A stretch of 64,000 bases of DNA from G963677325 sp963677325 (GTDB lineage: Bacteria > Bacteroidota > Bacteroidia > Bacteroidales > Prolixibacteraceae): assembly GCA_963677325.2 (NCBI GenBank), contig CAXXGM010000008.1:682001-746000 (forward strand). Direction: 5' to 3'. A model generated the notes under the pieces. The model was not told where the DNA came from and searched no databases. It worked only from the letters and a program-made list of their open reading frames with translations. A program made the position numbers and the translations under genes. Below are positions 27,585 to 37,072 of this stretch, piece after piece (the first letter of the stretch is position 1; every line of letters begins with the position of its first letter).

Positions 27585-30254
27585 TTACCTTGATTCCATT
27601 TCAGCTATAACTTTTAAAAGCTGTTCACCTGCTCCGATGATGTAACCGGCTGAAAACATAAATACATTTCCTTTTTCATCGCAGAACAGGACAAGAGGTA
27701 ATTTATCTTTTAGATCCTCGCCATAAACCGTCGAAATAGCTTTGACTATATTTCCACCCGGATCGGTTCCAATTACCGTTCTATCGGGTAATCTATAGTT
27801 TTGTAATACCCTGGTTGCCAAGGAAACCTTATCAGGCGCGACCGCGAATATAAACTGACCATCCCATTGATTAAAATTGTTGGCATAGGTTCTCAGGTCG
27901 CTTAGAATGTGCTTTGAAGGTTCCCTATCCGGGTCGAGTAAAAGGATTGCAGAACATTTCCCTGGAGACAGGGAAGAAAGGCTTACAGGCTTATCATCCT
28001 TCAATCTTCCGAGTTTAAGTTGTCCAAGGTTGAGCTTTCCTGAAGGAGTAAGCTTTCCGGATGGTCTTCGAAGTTCTAAAGGTAAGGTGGTCAGTTTCCC
28101 CTGTTCAATTTGGAAGAAGGTCATCTTACTCAGTACGGATCCGTCCCAGAGTCGGTTACCGGTCATCAGTGCATAGTTACCGGTCTCCAGTTCAATTGGC
28201 TGAAAGGAATTTAAGTTTTTCATTACATTTTCAGGATCAATGGTTTTGTAAGAGCCATCTTTTAATTTGGCAATAGTGAAATGAAGCGAGTATTCCGGCG
28301 GAATCGGATTATTCCTGCTAATAAGTTGAAGCATACCTTTTTCAGACAGGGCCGGTTCTTCAGAATCCAAGGGTGCAACCAGCCACTGGCCATCTTTATA
28401 ATAGTCATGGTTTAAATCAGCCGGGATTCCAAATGTACGGCAGGCCGCCACAAAGAAAATATCAATGGAGACCGGATCCGCGGCACGCAGATTATAAACA
28501 CCTATTGGGGTTAATGGCGCACGGAAATTCTTATTCTGTCTGTCGATTACGGTAATATGATCACGAATCCAATTGGTTAAAACAGTGATGTCGTTCCGTG
28601 TTGCCTCTGCCATTTCTTCACCGAAGGCCTGAATCAGGAAGCTTCTCCATGGACTTGGTTTTTCCATTCCAATGCGGGGCGACATGACATATTTGATGAA
28701 AAGATCACCGGAAGAAATCAGTTCGCGGAGTTTCGGTTTGTTTATCTGCTCAAGATGATCCGTCAGGATGGGTTCAGTAACATCACTGAGGTCTTTATCT
28801 GAAAGCTGATCAGCCAACAGGAGAACCGTGCTGCGATACTTTTTGGCATTCTTCTCCAGGTATGAGGTTATTTGATCCCAGTTTCCATAGCTTAATTTTG
28901 TATAGACTAAAACAGAATCGAAGGAGAGGTTATTTCTTAGGGCAAAATCTGCAATCCAGGCTGAATCTTTGAAAGCTTTCTGTGTGTAAGCGATTCTTAT
29001 GGAATCGTCTTTTGCAAGACGCCTGCTGTTTGCTTTTCGGGCTTCTTCCGTTATCGTGCTTTTAATTTTTACTGCAGACGGGGGAACGAGGTCAAATGAT
29101 ACGCTTTTTACGGCAGGAATGGTTTGATTAAGTACCAAAACGAGCGTGTCTTTTTCAGGCACAGACAATTTTTGAAAAGCGAATTTCTGTTCTTTTGAAG
29201 CCCAGACAATCAGATCACCCAATCCCAACTTCAGACTGGTGATTCCTTTTTCGTTGGTATAACCTGTGGCAATCGTGAAATATTCACCGAAGTTAAATAG
29301 CTTAAATAATACTTTTGCGCTATCGGCCGGCGTTCCATCACTATTCCTAACGAGAATGCTGATCTTCTTCGCCCTGGCATATTCTGAGGTAAGATTGAGT
29401 TCCGAAAAAATTCCCTGATCAGCGGTAACGTCAGCACGGCCTAAATAACGGCCATAGGTCCGTGAATTCACCATCATGGCTCTTTTCACAGGTTCGCTGA
29501 ACCATCCCATGTTCAGGTCAGCTTCCGGTTCGCAGCCTCCAAGGTATTCCCAATTCCCATCAATCCATACTTCCACCCATGAGTGATTGTCGTCGAAATG
29601 GGCCCAACGGGGGGTATAAACCTGGCGTGACGGAATACCAACTGCACGCATGGCCGAGACGGTAAAAACCGATTCTTCCCCGCATCTTCCGAACGATTTT
29701 TTGATGGTGCTCAGGGGGGCGCTTGTACGCGGGTCAGTGGGCCTGTAAGTCACCTTTTCATGGCACCAGTGATTGATTTCAAGAGCTGCCTCTCTCATGC
29801 TCATTCCCTTAATCCTCTCCTTTATTTCGGGATACATCACCACCCTGAAAGAATCAAGATTCCCGTTATACACGCGAACAGGGAGGACAAAATGCAGAAA
29901 CTTATCTTCGGGTATCATCTTACCCCACGGCATTTCTTCTCTGGCAAGTAAACTCATCCGGACATTTTTCAAAAAGAATTCAGGCTTGCAGTCAGCCAGA
30001 TCACTTAAAGGCATATACGCATACAAAAACTCCATGGCCTCTCTTTCCTGTTCGGAAAGAGGTTGTTTGAATATTTCCCAGATCGGTAAAATGCTCCTGG
30101 ATGTCAATTCTTTCTGAACAGCAAGCATTCGATGAATGTCAGCTATACGCTCAGGATTTTGAATCAATGATTTATTTTCCTGAAACGAAGCAGAGACGAT
30201 AAAAACAAAAAAAATGGTTGTAAATTTAAATGCCGTATGCCAAATTTTGATCAT
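27585..30254 (-). CDS. Large secreted transglutaminase-like protein
   Basis: An 889-residue exported protein with a signal peptide (FKFTTIFFVFIVSASFQ). The transglutaminase-like core contains KSFGRCGEESVFTVSAMRAVGIPSR with catalytic Cys191 and DDNHSWVEVW with His224; the third member of the triad is probably in the nearby NWEYLGGCEPE strand. A beta-sandwich (about 290-390) and a long helical region follow. A second, Cys-containing segment FFVAACRTFGIPADLNHDYY resembles a degenerate repeat of the core. In Bacteroidota such proteins are usually of unknown function, possibly peptidases or peptide-processing enzymes. It is convergent with the preceding gene and has its own promoter-like sequence. 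Confidence 0.8.
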   Translation of the reverse strand: MIKIWHTAFKFTTIFFVFIVSASFQENKSLIQNPERIADIHRMLAVQKELTSRSILPIWEIFKQPLSEQEREAMEFLYAYMPLSDLADCKPEFFLKNVRMSLLAREEMPWGKMIPEDKFLHFVLPVRVYNGNLDSFRVVMYPEIKERIKGMSMREAALEINHWCHEKVTYRPTDPRTSAPLSTIKKSFGRCGEESVFTVSAMRAVGIPSRQVYTPRWAHFDDNHSWVEVWIDGNWEYLGGCEPEADLNMGWFSEPVKRAMMVNSRTYGRYLGRADVTADQGIFSELNLTSEYARAKKISILVRNSDGTPADSAKVLFKLFNFGEYFTIATGYTNEKGITSLKLGLGDLIVWASKEQKFAFQKLSVPEKDTLVLVLNQTIPAVKSVSFDLVPPSAVKIKSTITEEARKANSRRLAKDDSIRIAYTQKAFKDSAWIADFALRNNLSFDSVLVYTKLSYGNWDQITSYLEKNAKKYRSTVLLLADQLSDKDLSDVTEPILTDHLEQINKPKLRELISSGDLFIKYVMSPRIGMEKPSPWRSFLIQAFGEEMAEATRNDITVLTNWIRDHITVIDRQNKNFRAPLTPIGVYNLRAADPVSIDIFFVAACRTFGIPADLNHDYYKDGQWLVAPLDSEEPALSEKGMLQLISRNNPIPPEYSLHFTIAKLKDGSYKTIDPENVMKNLNSFQPIELETGNYALMTGNRLWDGSVLSKMTFFQIEQGKLTTLPLELRRPSGKLTPSGKLNLGQLKLGRLKDDKPVSLSSLSPGKCSAILLLDPDREPSKHILSDLRTYANNFNQWDGQFIFAVAPDKVSLATRVLQNYRLPDRTVIGTDPGGNIVKAISTVYGEDLKDKLPLVLFCDEKGNVFMFSAGYIIGAGEQLLKVIAEMESR

Positions 30255-30287
30255 AATAATTCAGGAAAATTACAGTTATATTTCACA

Positions 30288-30317
30288 CAAATGTATTAAT
30301 ATTCTTCATATACCAAA
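30288..30317 (-). promoter_or_regulatory. Bacteroidota-type promoter for the transglutaminase-like gene
   Basis: On the minus strand a TTTG (-33, plus-strand 30314-30317) is followed after 18 bp by TACATTTG (-7, plus-strand 30288-30295), matching TTTG and TAnnTTTG at near-consensus spacing. It predicts a leader of about 25-30 bases before the ATG at 30254. Confidence 0.6.
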
Positions 30318-30415
30318 ACTGAAATTAATGATCTGGGATTGACTGGTATAGACAAATTTTTATCTTCATTATGCGGGGTTTTGGTCCCGTATGTGAGCGC
30401 AGTCATAAAACTAAG

Positions 30416-30559
30416 TAATGCCAAGAATATAATGTCGTATTTTTAGGCTGAAGGAGTTTAGACTTTAGGCTGAAGGATCATAATATTCCCCTTTTACCTT
30501 TAGCCTAAACACCTATAGCCTATAAGCCTCATAGGACATTATTTTATTCCAATTACTTA
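30416..30559. repeat. Dispersed 144-bp intergenic repeat, copy A
   Basis: Nearly identical to 46862-47005 in the same orientation, from TAATGYCAAGAATATAA to CATTATTTTATTCCAATTA. It contains direct AGGCTGAAGG units and inverted TAGGCT/AGCCTA segments. No open frame is apparent. Both copies lie in spacers upstream of plus-strand genes for secreted proteins. Confidence 0.85.
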
Positions 30560-30606
30560 TCACTTGCGAAGCTGAAGGAATATTGATGAAGATAAAGGTA
30601 CAATTA

Positions 30607-30843
30607 TTGGGCTAAAGCCCTGTGGGTGTGGTCAGGTAGTCCTCCTGCTGAAGTAAGGCAGTGGAAGCAGAGCAGTGGTGGAAGGGCTTTAGTCCAACAA
30701 TTTTTTATGGAGGTAAAGCCCCTAGCAATCAGGTTATTCCACCCCTGCCTAAAGGCAGAGTTTATTTTTTACTTTCTGAGGTTGTGTAACATCCAGTTTA
30801 GCCAGGGGAGAGAATCCTCCCTCCTGAACGGGCTTTAACCCAA
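30607..30843. repeat. Cluster of GGGCTAAAGCCC-type palindromes
   Basis: It opens with TTGGGCTAAAGCCC (30607-30620) and closes with GGGCTTTAACCCAA (30830-30843), which form imperfect inverted arms. Inside are GGGCTTTAGTCC and CTGCCTAAAGGCAG. A short plus-strand open frame across it is not credible as a gene. The remaining spacer to 30978 shows nothing further. Confidence 0.6.
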
Positions 30844-30978
30844 CATCTTTGCATAGATGCCTTAAAGGAGGAGCGGTGAATATTTTTTCCAAAAAAGATC
30901 CTTTTGATTTGAACGGATTTTTTCCTTTATTCGAATCACTTTTATAAATGAAATTTCATTAACCTTCAATACCATTTT

Positions 30979-32679
30979 ATGAAGATGCCTATCATCAGGA
31001 AAAAATGCAAAACCTGTAAAATATTGCATGCCGGAACAGGGACGCTTTACCTTACACTATTTATCGCGGTATTACTGTCAGCGGGCTTTCCAAATACAGG
31101 AAAGGCACAGCGGAGCGCGTTACAAGGCACCACAAAAACAATTCATGATGCTTTTGGATATCAGTATCAGGTAACCGGCGTAATCGATCTGACTGGTCCC
31201 ATGACTCCCGAAAGGTTTTGGCCATTAGTCCATGCGGCACAAAAACCCGATAAAGGCCGCAATCCCTGGATGAATCAGGTGGTGTGTGATTATTTTTTCG
31301 GCAGGTACTGGACTCATGAAGGGGGTGGCTGGACCCATATAGAAGATCCGGTGAAAAGTTCAGAATATTTACTTGGGCTTCCTCATGCTACAGGTTTACT
31401 GGGAAAAGAAGTCGATTCTTCACGTCCGCTGATTATCGCTGACGATATTCCCTTTCATCCAATTATGCGCAGATGGAGCAATTACAGTTCGCGGTATTAT
31501 CCGAGGCGGATGCACGACTGGACGGTGGGAAGCCTTCAACCCGCCTATCTTATCACCGGTAAAAAGGAATATCTTGTACGGATGCGCGAGATGCTTGATT
31601 TCCTTTTGTATTCACAGTATCAGCCTGATGGTGATAATCAATTCGTGAAAGATTTTTATCCAAGGGATTACGCTAATCTTTTGCAGAACGGACAGGCTAA
31701 AAGCTGGAGAGGTGGCTGGGACTATCTTTTTGATTGGGCCTGGCTGGATGGTTATGGCTACCAGTGGAGTTTGCATGAGCCGGACCATCATGTGGGAGCC
31801 AATATGGCTCTTGGAATGTTGCAGGGATGGCAGCTAACCGGTGACGACAAATACCTGAGGTCTGCCGAAGAGTTCTTCAACTATCAGATACCCCAATACG
31901 GTTTTCATTCAGGGATCTGGAACGGGCACCGGTATTACTGGACGCAGTACGGACGCAGTGGTTCTCCTAAAAGCGGCGCCAGCGCTACCGACAATATCCA
32001 GGCCTTGGTAGCCCGTACAGCGGCCATGATGGGATATTATAAAAAGGATCCTGTGCTGCTGGAATACGGACGCGGATTACTCTGGTATATTGTGCGGGAG
32101 CTTAAAACCGACGGCCGGTGGTATTATGACGGGGCGGAGAATCCGATGAATCACCGGCGGTATAAATCACACGAAGGTGTGGTCCTGAATGATGCAATAA
32201 CGGCTATGGTTTACCTGATCAAAGCAGGGCTGCCTGTTGATGAGTTTGTAGAACCTTTTGGAAGGGCCCTGATCTGGTATCGCGAAAATTTGGATACAAT
32301 GATCCCGGAAAGGGATTTCCAGGCCTGGAAGACTTTCGGGGATGGGAATACCGTGCTATTTGTTCAGGCTACTACCAATTCGTTGGGCAAGCTTTCTCTT
32401 GGTGAAGGGACCAAACTGGTGCAATCGGTTTCAAAACTGAGGCCCACTGCTGCGGGATGGAAGGAGGAGCCTGCCGAAATTACGGGCACTTTGCAAGCTG
32501 GTGAAATCCTTAAGATTAAATATCCGGGTACAGATGCAACTCCCGTTTCTGTTTCGGCTGCGCTCAAGGATTATGGCATCGTAACGAAAAAAACCAGGGT
32601 CCTTTTGCCGGAGTACTTGGTAAATGGTGATAATTTTCCATCGATTGCCGGTCTGATTCATTTTCCTGAAAAGAAATAA
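30979..32679 (+). CDS. Secreted alpha/alpha-barrel-like protein, possible carbohydrate-active enzyme
   Basis: A 566-residue exported protein with a signal peptide ending near GKAQ. The body is rich in paired helices with aromatic residues (WTVGSLQPAYLITGKKEYLVRM; WDYLFDWAWLDGYGYQWSLH; MALGMLQGWQLTGDDKYLRS; SAEEFFNYQIPQYGFHSG), as in (alpha/alpha)6 toroids of polysaccharide lyases, epimerases and GH88-like hydrolases. Conserved-looking polar clusters are HEPDHHVGANMALG and KSGASATDNIQALVART. I do not recognise a specific family. It lies upstream of the insertion sequence and next to a glycan-degradation region, so a carbohydrate role is plausible. Confidence 0.6.
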   Translation: MKMPIIRKKCKTCKILHAGTGTLYLTLFIAVLLSAGFPNTGKAQRSALQGTTKTIHDAFGYQYQVTGVIDLTGPMTPERFWPLVHAAQKPDKGRNPWMNQVVCDYFFGRYWTHEGGGWTHIEDPVKSSEYLLGLPHATGLLGKEVDSSRPLIIADDIPFHPIMRRWSNYSSRYYPRRMHDWTVGSLQPAYLITGKKEYLVRMREMLDFLLYSQYQPDGDNQFVKDFYPRDYANLLQNGQAKSWRGGWDYLFDWAWLDGYGYQWSLHEPDHHVGANMALGMLQGWQLTGDDKYLRSAEEFFNYQIPQYGFHSGIWNGHRYYWTQYGRSGSPKSGASATDNIQALVARTAAMMGYYKKDPVLLEYGRGLLWYIVRELKTDGRWYYDGAENPMNHRRYKSHEGVVLNDAITAMVYLIKAGLPVDEFVEPFGRALIWYRENLDTMIPERDFQAWKTFGDGNTVLFVQATTNSLGKLSLGEGTKLVQSVSKLRPTAAGWKEEPAEITGTLQAGEILKIKYPGTDATPVSVSAALKDYGIVTKKTRVLLPEYLVNGDNFPSIAGLIHFPEKK

Positions 32680-32852
32680 AATCTCAAATCTTTTTAGGGA
32701 TAACATGTTTACAGAGCTGTGGGAAAAAGATTGTTCATGATCTCTTTAGTGATGAGTTATTAATATTTTACATATAATTGAACATGTATACATTTTGTAC
32801 CTAAAGGAAGAACCACGCAACAAATTACCATTCATTCTATAAATATGATATC

Positions 32853-34308
32853 CCTAAAGGGCAATGTCATTAAGTTAAGGATTTTAATATGCTGGTTTGT
32901 AATTTGCATAAGTTTTGTGTTTGGATTTAGACTGCTTATTTTTAATAATTCTCGGGAATGATCGGTTAATTCTTATAGGGATCTGATCTTTTATAAAATG
33001 GTTGTTTAGAAGTTGAAGGATGTCTGCTGGTTCGTGTATAATGAATAAGCTTACGAGATGTATCTTCAATTTTCCATATGATTTGTTTCGATTTACTTTC
33101 ATTGGGTATTTCCTTTTACACTGCATATTTTCAATGGTTTGCTGAGCTTCCTTTATAAGAATAGAGTGCAAGTTGGTGATGAAAACTGTTGCATAGAAAT
33201 CCTGCAATACCGAATATTGGGTAAGACCACTGAAGGATTCAATCTGCAAGATATTTTTCTGAACCGAGATATTGGTTTCGACGCCCCATCGTCTAAAGTA
33301 TAGTTCTTTAAACTCAGAATTTGAATGACCTTCTTCTTCCCATAAATTTGTCATCAACACTTCAACAGAATTATCTAACTCTACCCTTACCAGCCTCACT
33401 TTCAAAAGAGTGTCCCGATTGACAATATATCCGCTTTTGTAAAGTCCTTTGATAGCGGCAGGGGTAGTTCTAAGATAGACCACATCACTTTGAGCTCCGC
33501 TTTTTATAAAAGTTCGAATGATATTTTGTGTTTCCTTGGCCCTTATGACAAATTTAATTTCCTTCTCCTGCCACAAGTGCAAGGCAGCCATTTTGAAATT
33601 GCAAAAGTTCCGATCATAAATCATCACCATATCCTCCTCCAGGCAATCAATGGCAGAATAAGCCATGTTTAATTTCCCAAAGCGATAAGGGGCAATTTTC
33701 GCATGTAATATTAGTTCATTCAATACGTCGTAACAGTAATAAGCTTTGGCTTGAACAAACGTTCCTATCTGATTGCTCTGTCCTCCAAAATATTCTTCAA
33801 GAGCGGGTTTATTTATCAGACTTATGTTGGACCCGTCTGCAGCCACTAAACGATAACCTTTCCATCGCTTCACGTTTGACTCATAATAATGGTAAAATAG
33901 TTTAGACAAAAACTTGTTCCACACTTCAAAAAAGAAGGAATCGAGTTTCATTCTTTGTTGCGAAAATGCGCTCACAGTGCAGCTTGTGTTAAGGTTTATC
34001 TCCTCAAAAAAATTGTCTATTTCAAAGCTGAGGGTTTTCTTACATAATTTGGCAATCAATAGAACTAAACGATTAAAAGGTAGTTTTCTTTCCCTTGTAA
34101 AAGCATTTTTTTGAGTAGCAAACTTTTCTAAAATATCAGGAGATTCGTTTACAATTGAAAGAAACGCCTTTAACTCTTCAATAATTTTTACATTTGCATC
34201 TAACATGGGGACTTAGGATTTAATTTTTGTGTTGCAACTTCAAAATTAAGATCTTTGTCCTCTGTTTTTTATCAATTAATCCTTAACTTAATGACATTGC
34301 CCTAAAGG
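32853..34308. mobile_element. Intact IS4-family insertion sequence with target duplication
   Basis: The element proper is 32861-34300 (1440 bp). Perfect inverted repeats of at least 23 bp begin GCAATGTCATTAAG at 32861 and end with their complement at 34300. Direct copies of CCTAAAGG flank it at 32853-32860 and 34301-34308, a target duplication of 8 bp (10 bp if one overlapping terminal base on each side is counted). The rebuilt empty site is TATCCCTAAAGGGATTTGG, a near-palindrome. One transposase gene fills the inside. Perfect ends and duplication point to recent insertion. Confidence 0.93.
32884..34206 (-). CDS. IS4-family DDE transposase
   Basis: A 440-residue transposase that cuts and rejoins the element ends. 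The DDE residues are Asp124 (AADGSNISL), Asp198 (MIYDRNFCNF) and Glu310. The last lies in the IS4 signature Y-x2-R-x3-E-x6-K, seen as YFRRWGVETNISVQK with Tyr303, Arg306, Glu310 and Lys317 in exact spacing. The frame is complete and the basic C-terminus (KNKQSKSKHKTY) is intact, so the enzyme looks active. It is the only gene in the element. Confidence 0.95.
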   Translation of the reverse strand: MLDANVKIIEELKAFLSIVNESPDILEKFATQKNAFTRERKLPFNRLVLLIAKLCKKTLSFEIDNFFEEINLNTSCTVSAFSQQRMKLDSFFFEVWNKFLSKLFYHYYESNVKRWKGYRLVAADGSNISLINKPALEEYFGGQSNQIGTFVQAKAYYCYDVLNELILHAKIAPYRFGKLNMAYSAIDCLEEDMVMIYDRNFCNFKMAALHLWQEKEIKFVIRAKETQNIIRTFIKSGAQSDVVYLRTTPAAIKGLYKSGYIVNRDTLLKVRLVRVELDNSVEVLMTNLWEEEGHSNSEFKELYFRRWGVETNISVQKNILQIESFSGLTQYSVLQDFYATVFITNLHSILIKEAQQTIENMQCKRKYPMKVNRNKSYGKLKIHLVSLFIIHEPADILQLLNNHFIKDQIPIRINRSFPRIIKNKQSKSKHKTYANYKPAY

Positions 34309-34550
34309 GATTTGGGATTATCCATTCAATGTCGTTTATTTAGGGATTCTGGTTTCTGCCTAAACATTAGATGTACAAGAACAGTGAAAAGTGAACAGTA
34401 AGTAACCTGCACGTTTTAATTAAGCAGATTGAAATTAATGAGAAATTGAAAAATGAGCTGAAATAAGGTTTACGATTTGCATTGATTTGTTTTTGCACTA
34501 AAATTCCCCACGGATTTGAATCCGAACATCAAAATAGATAACTATTTATT

Positions 34551-34630
34551 ATGCCACCAAATCACCATAACTCCAAATTTCACCAAAGCATTTGGTGGAA
34601 ATTTTTGTGTTTTGGTGCTTTAGCGGCATG
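34551..34630. repeat. Dispersed palindromic repeat (CACCAAA family), copy 2
   Basis: An 80-bp near-palindrome from ATGCCACCAAATCACC to GTGCTTTAGCGGCAT, with inner CACCAAAGCATTTGGTG. It is related to copies at 18091-18172 and 60261-60337. It lies in an 870-bp gene-free spacer (34207-35077) that otherwise holds the IS right end and AT-rich sequence. Confidence 0.65.
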
Positions 34631-34831
34631 TTCTCTTTCAATAGAATAGCATTAGTTATATAGCAGGTGGATAAGGTGTTGTAATTAATATTCTGTAAAT
34701 GAACTTATTGGCCTTAGTAGAATAATTATATATCCTCTTTGCCCTTACCTTATTATCCTTATTTCAACTGGAGGGAAGGATGATCCGGCTAAATTCAATA
34801 ATTTTCACATAAATTTACAATTAATAACAAT

Positions 34832-34853
34832 AAAGTATCAGAAAATGACAATT
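34832..34853 (+). promoter_or_regulatory. Weak match to the 22-bp motif
   Basis: GTATCAG and TGACAATT occur at the same spacing as in the 22-bp motif, with 17 of 22 positions matching the copy at 6595. It lies 225 bp upstream of the second aminotransferase gene. It could be a degenerate operator or chance in AT-rich DNA. Confidence 0.2.
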
Positions 34854-35077
34854 GTTCATTACTTGTGTATTGATTATTTGAATTATTTCAGCTTATAAAG
34901 GAGATTACGGTTTTGAAAATTTCCTCATGCATCCAAGTGTTTGATTATTATAGTTATAACCTATTAATCAGATTAATCTGGAATGATTTTTTTACTAACA
35001 ACCTCTTTAATGAGGAGTCAATAAGGGATTAATTAATTGCTCTGACATAATTATCTATTATCTATTAAAGAAAAAAA

Positions 35078-36439
35078 ATGAAAACAGAAAATCTGAACAG
35101 AAGGAAGTTCGTCTCATTGGTTTCGGCAGGATCCGTTGCCGTTGCATCTACCGGCGTCGTGTCGGCTATGGGGACATCGGGTAAGAATTCACCGGCAGGT
35201 AAACTCGCCGTTCTTGGCGGTGATCCTGTGCGCAAGAATAAACCATTCCATAGCTGGCCATTTATTGATAAAAATGTTACTGATTCGATCCTGAAAACCA
35301 CCACCAGCGGAAAATGGTGCAGGATGGGTGTTCCAAACAGTACCGCAACCCAGTTTGAGAAAGATTTCTCCGGTTTGCTGGGCGCAAAATATTTTGTAGG
35401 AACCGGCTCCGGTACCCAGGCCTTAAATGTTTGTGTTGAGGCTCTTGAAATTGGCGCCGGGGATGAGGTCATCACTTCTCCTTACAGCGATATGGGAACA
35501 ATTGCCTCCATCCTGGTGTGCAGAGCGCTTCCCGTTATGGCTGACCTTGATCCGGATTCCTACCAAATCGATCCTGATAAAGCTGAAAAACTGATCACTG
35601 CTAATACCAAGGCGCTCATGCCTGTTCACATTATGGGAGTTCCCGCCAACATGGACCGCTTCATGGCTATTGCCAAAAAACACAACCTTAAAGTTATTGA
35701 AGATTCCTGTCAGGCCCATCTTGCCGAATACAAGGGCCAGAAGATCGGAACCATCGGAGACCTTGGAGCTTTCAGTTTCCAGGAAAGCAAAGTGATTTCC
35801 TGCGGTGAGGGCGGAGGTGTCGTTGGTAATGATGAAACTTTGATGGAAAGATGTTTTACGGTGATGAATCACGGAACCACACGCAAAGGTGTTACCGAAA
35901 GGATCGGACCGAAATACAGGATGACAGAATTTGAAGGCGCTATCCTGATGGGTCAGATGCCGGGTTTCATGGAACGTCATGAATTACGGAACCGGAATGC
36001 TGATTACCTCCGGTCAAAACTGAAAGGTTTTCCGGGCATTGTTCCTCAAAAACAATATGAAGGAACGACCCAGGGAGCTTATTATAAATTTGCCATGACT
36101 TATAATAAAGAACACTTCAATAATGCAGACCGCAGTAAATTTCTGAAAGCTATTCAGGCTGAAGGTGTCCCATTGACCGCATATATTGCACACGGGTTGC
36201 ACAAGGAGCCATGGGTCGATTATATTCTGAATTTAAAAGTTTATAAGAAGATGTATTCTCCCGAAAGGCTTCGGCAGTTTAAAGAGCAGCTTGATTTTCC
36301 AATGTGTGATCAGGTGTGCAGCAATTTGATTACCCTCAATGGTCCGGGTCCTCTTTTGGGAACCCTGGCTGATATGGATGATGTGATCAACGCCATCATG
36401 AAGGTTTACGATAACAGGGATCAATTGAGTTCTATTTAA
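35078..36439 (+). CDS. Tat-signal DegT/DnrJ/EryC1/StrS-type PLP aminotransferase, copy 2
   Basis: A 453-residue paralog of the protein at 21816, equal in length and collinear. Its twin-arginine signal is LNRRKFVSLVSAGSVAVAS. It shares GGDPVRK, GTGSGTQALNVCVEAL, VIEDSCQAHLAEYKG and FSFQESKVISCGEGGGVV with Lys238 as the predicted PLP lysine. It also shares long identical runs such as GPKYRMTEFEGAILMGQMPG and ends NRDQLSSI. It stands alone between AT-rich spacers. Retention of the Tat signal and catalytic lysine in both copies suggests both are functional, perhaps with different substrates or expression. Confidence 0.88.
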   Translation: MKTENLNRRKFVSLVSAGSVAVASTGVVSAMGTSGKNSPAGKLAVLGGDPVRKNKPFHSWPFIDKNVTDSILKTTTSGKWCRMGVPNSTATQFEKDFSGLLGAKYFVGTGSGTQALNVCVEALEIGAGDEVITSPYSDMGTIASILVCRALPVMADLDPDSYQIDPDKAEKLITANTKALMPVHIMGVPANMDRFMAIAKKHNLKVIEDSCQAHLAEYKGQKIGTIGDLGAFSFQESKVISCGEGGGVVGNDETLMERCFTVMNHGTTRKGVTERIGPKYRMTEFEGAILMGQMPGFMERHELRNRNADYLRSKLKGFPGIVPQKQYEGTTQGAYYKFAMTYNKEHFNNADRSKFLKAIQAEGVPLTAYIAHGLHKEPWVDYILNLKVYKKMYSPERLRQFKEQLDFPMCDQVCSNLITLNGPGPLLGTLADMDDVINAIMKVYDNRDQLSSI

Positions 36440-37072
36440 AAAATTTAACAGGTTAATTTAACCTTTTATAAAAAGATCGAGTTGACCTGGTTTTATTTTC
36501 TTATTAATTTAAGTTAAATTTTCTAAAATTTAACCAGGTTGATCTTAATTTCTTGTAAAGGACAATAAATTGACTTGGTTTTATTTTTTTTATTAGTTCA
36601 GGTTAATTTTTTACAAAAATTAACATTAGATAACAAAATTGTATCAGTATTAGACAATTTTATACCAATTTTATTTGTTCAGCCAACCTATTTTTAACCA
36701 ATTCTAAAATTGACTGAACCGGAGGAGAAGGGTGTTGACAAGAAAACGTTAATATTTTGTTAAAAAAAGTGAATATTTGTGTTAAAATGATATTTTCTTT
36801 TTTAAAATTTAAATGACTGATATTAAAATTTTTAAGGACCAATTTATTAATTAAACTTAATATAAACCAATCAAATGAACTTTAGAGCCAATTCATCATA
36901 ATTTTTTATACAAATTGAGATTATTTGTTGTTAAGAAATTATTGATTTTCTGAAAAACATGGGACTACATGTTGTTCGGAACTCTTGTACAGCGTTTTGA
37001 TGGAATTTTAATCAGTATTCAACTAATGTTCTGAAACTTAAAAATGTAAATAATGTTTAAATCTCATAGAAT
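36440..37072. other. AT-rich leader region upstream of the SusCDCD operon
   Basis: About 630 bp without a gene. A short hairpin (AGGTTAA/TTAACCT, 36450-36464) followed by TTTTAT may act as a weak terminator for the aminotransferase. AT-rich imperfect repeats around GGTTTTATTTT occupy about 36485-36600. The 22-bp motif at 36638 comes next, and then about 410 bp of AT-rich leader before the first SusC. Confidence 0.5.
36638..36659 (+). promoter_or_regulatory. Candidate operator, 22-bp motif copy 3
   Basis: ATTGTATCAGTA, then TTA, then GACAATT. It is 413 bp upstream of the first SusC gene of the four-gene operon and matches the copies at 6120-6141 and 6595-6616 at all fixed positions. Confidence 0.45.

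Noticed and set aside
30626..30838. A 70-codon plus-strand open frame in the 30.7-kb spacer
   Set aside because: It coincides with the palindrome cluster and reads as low-information sequence.
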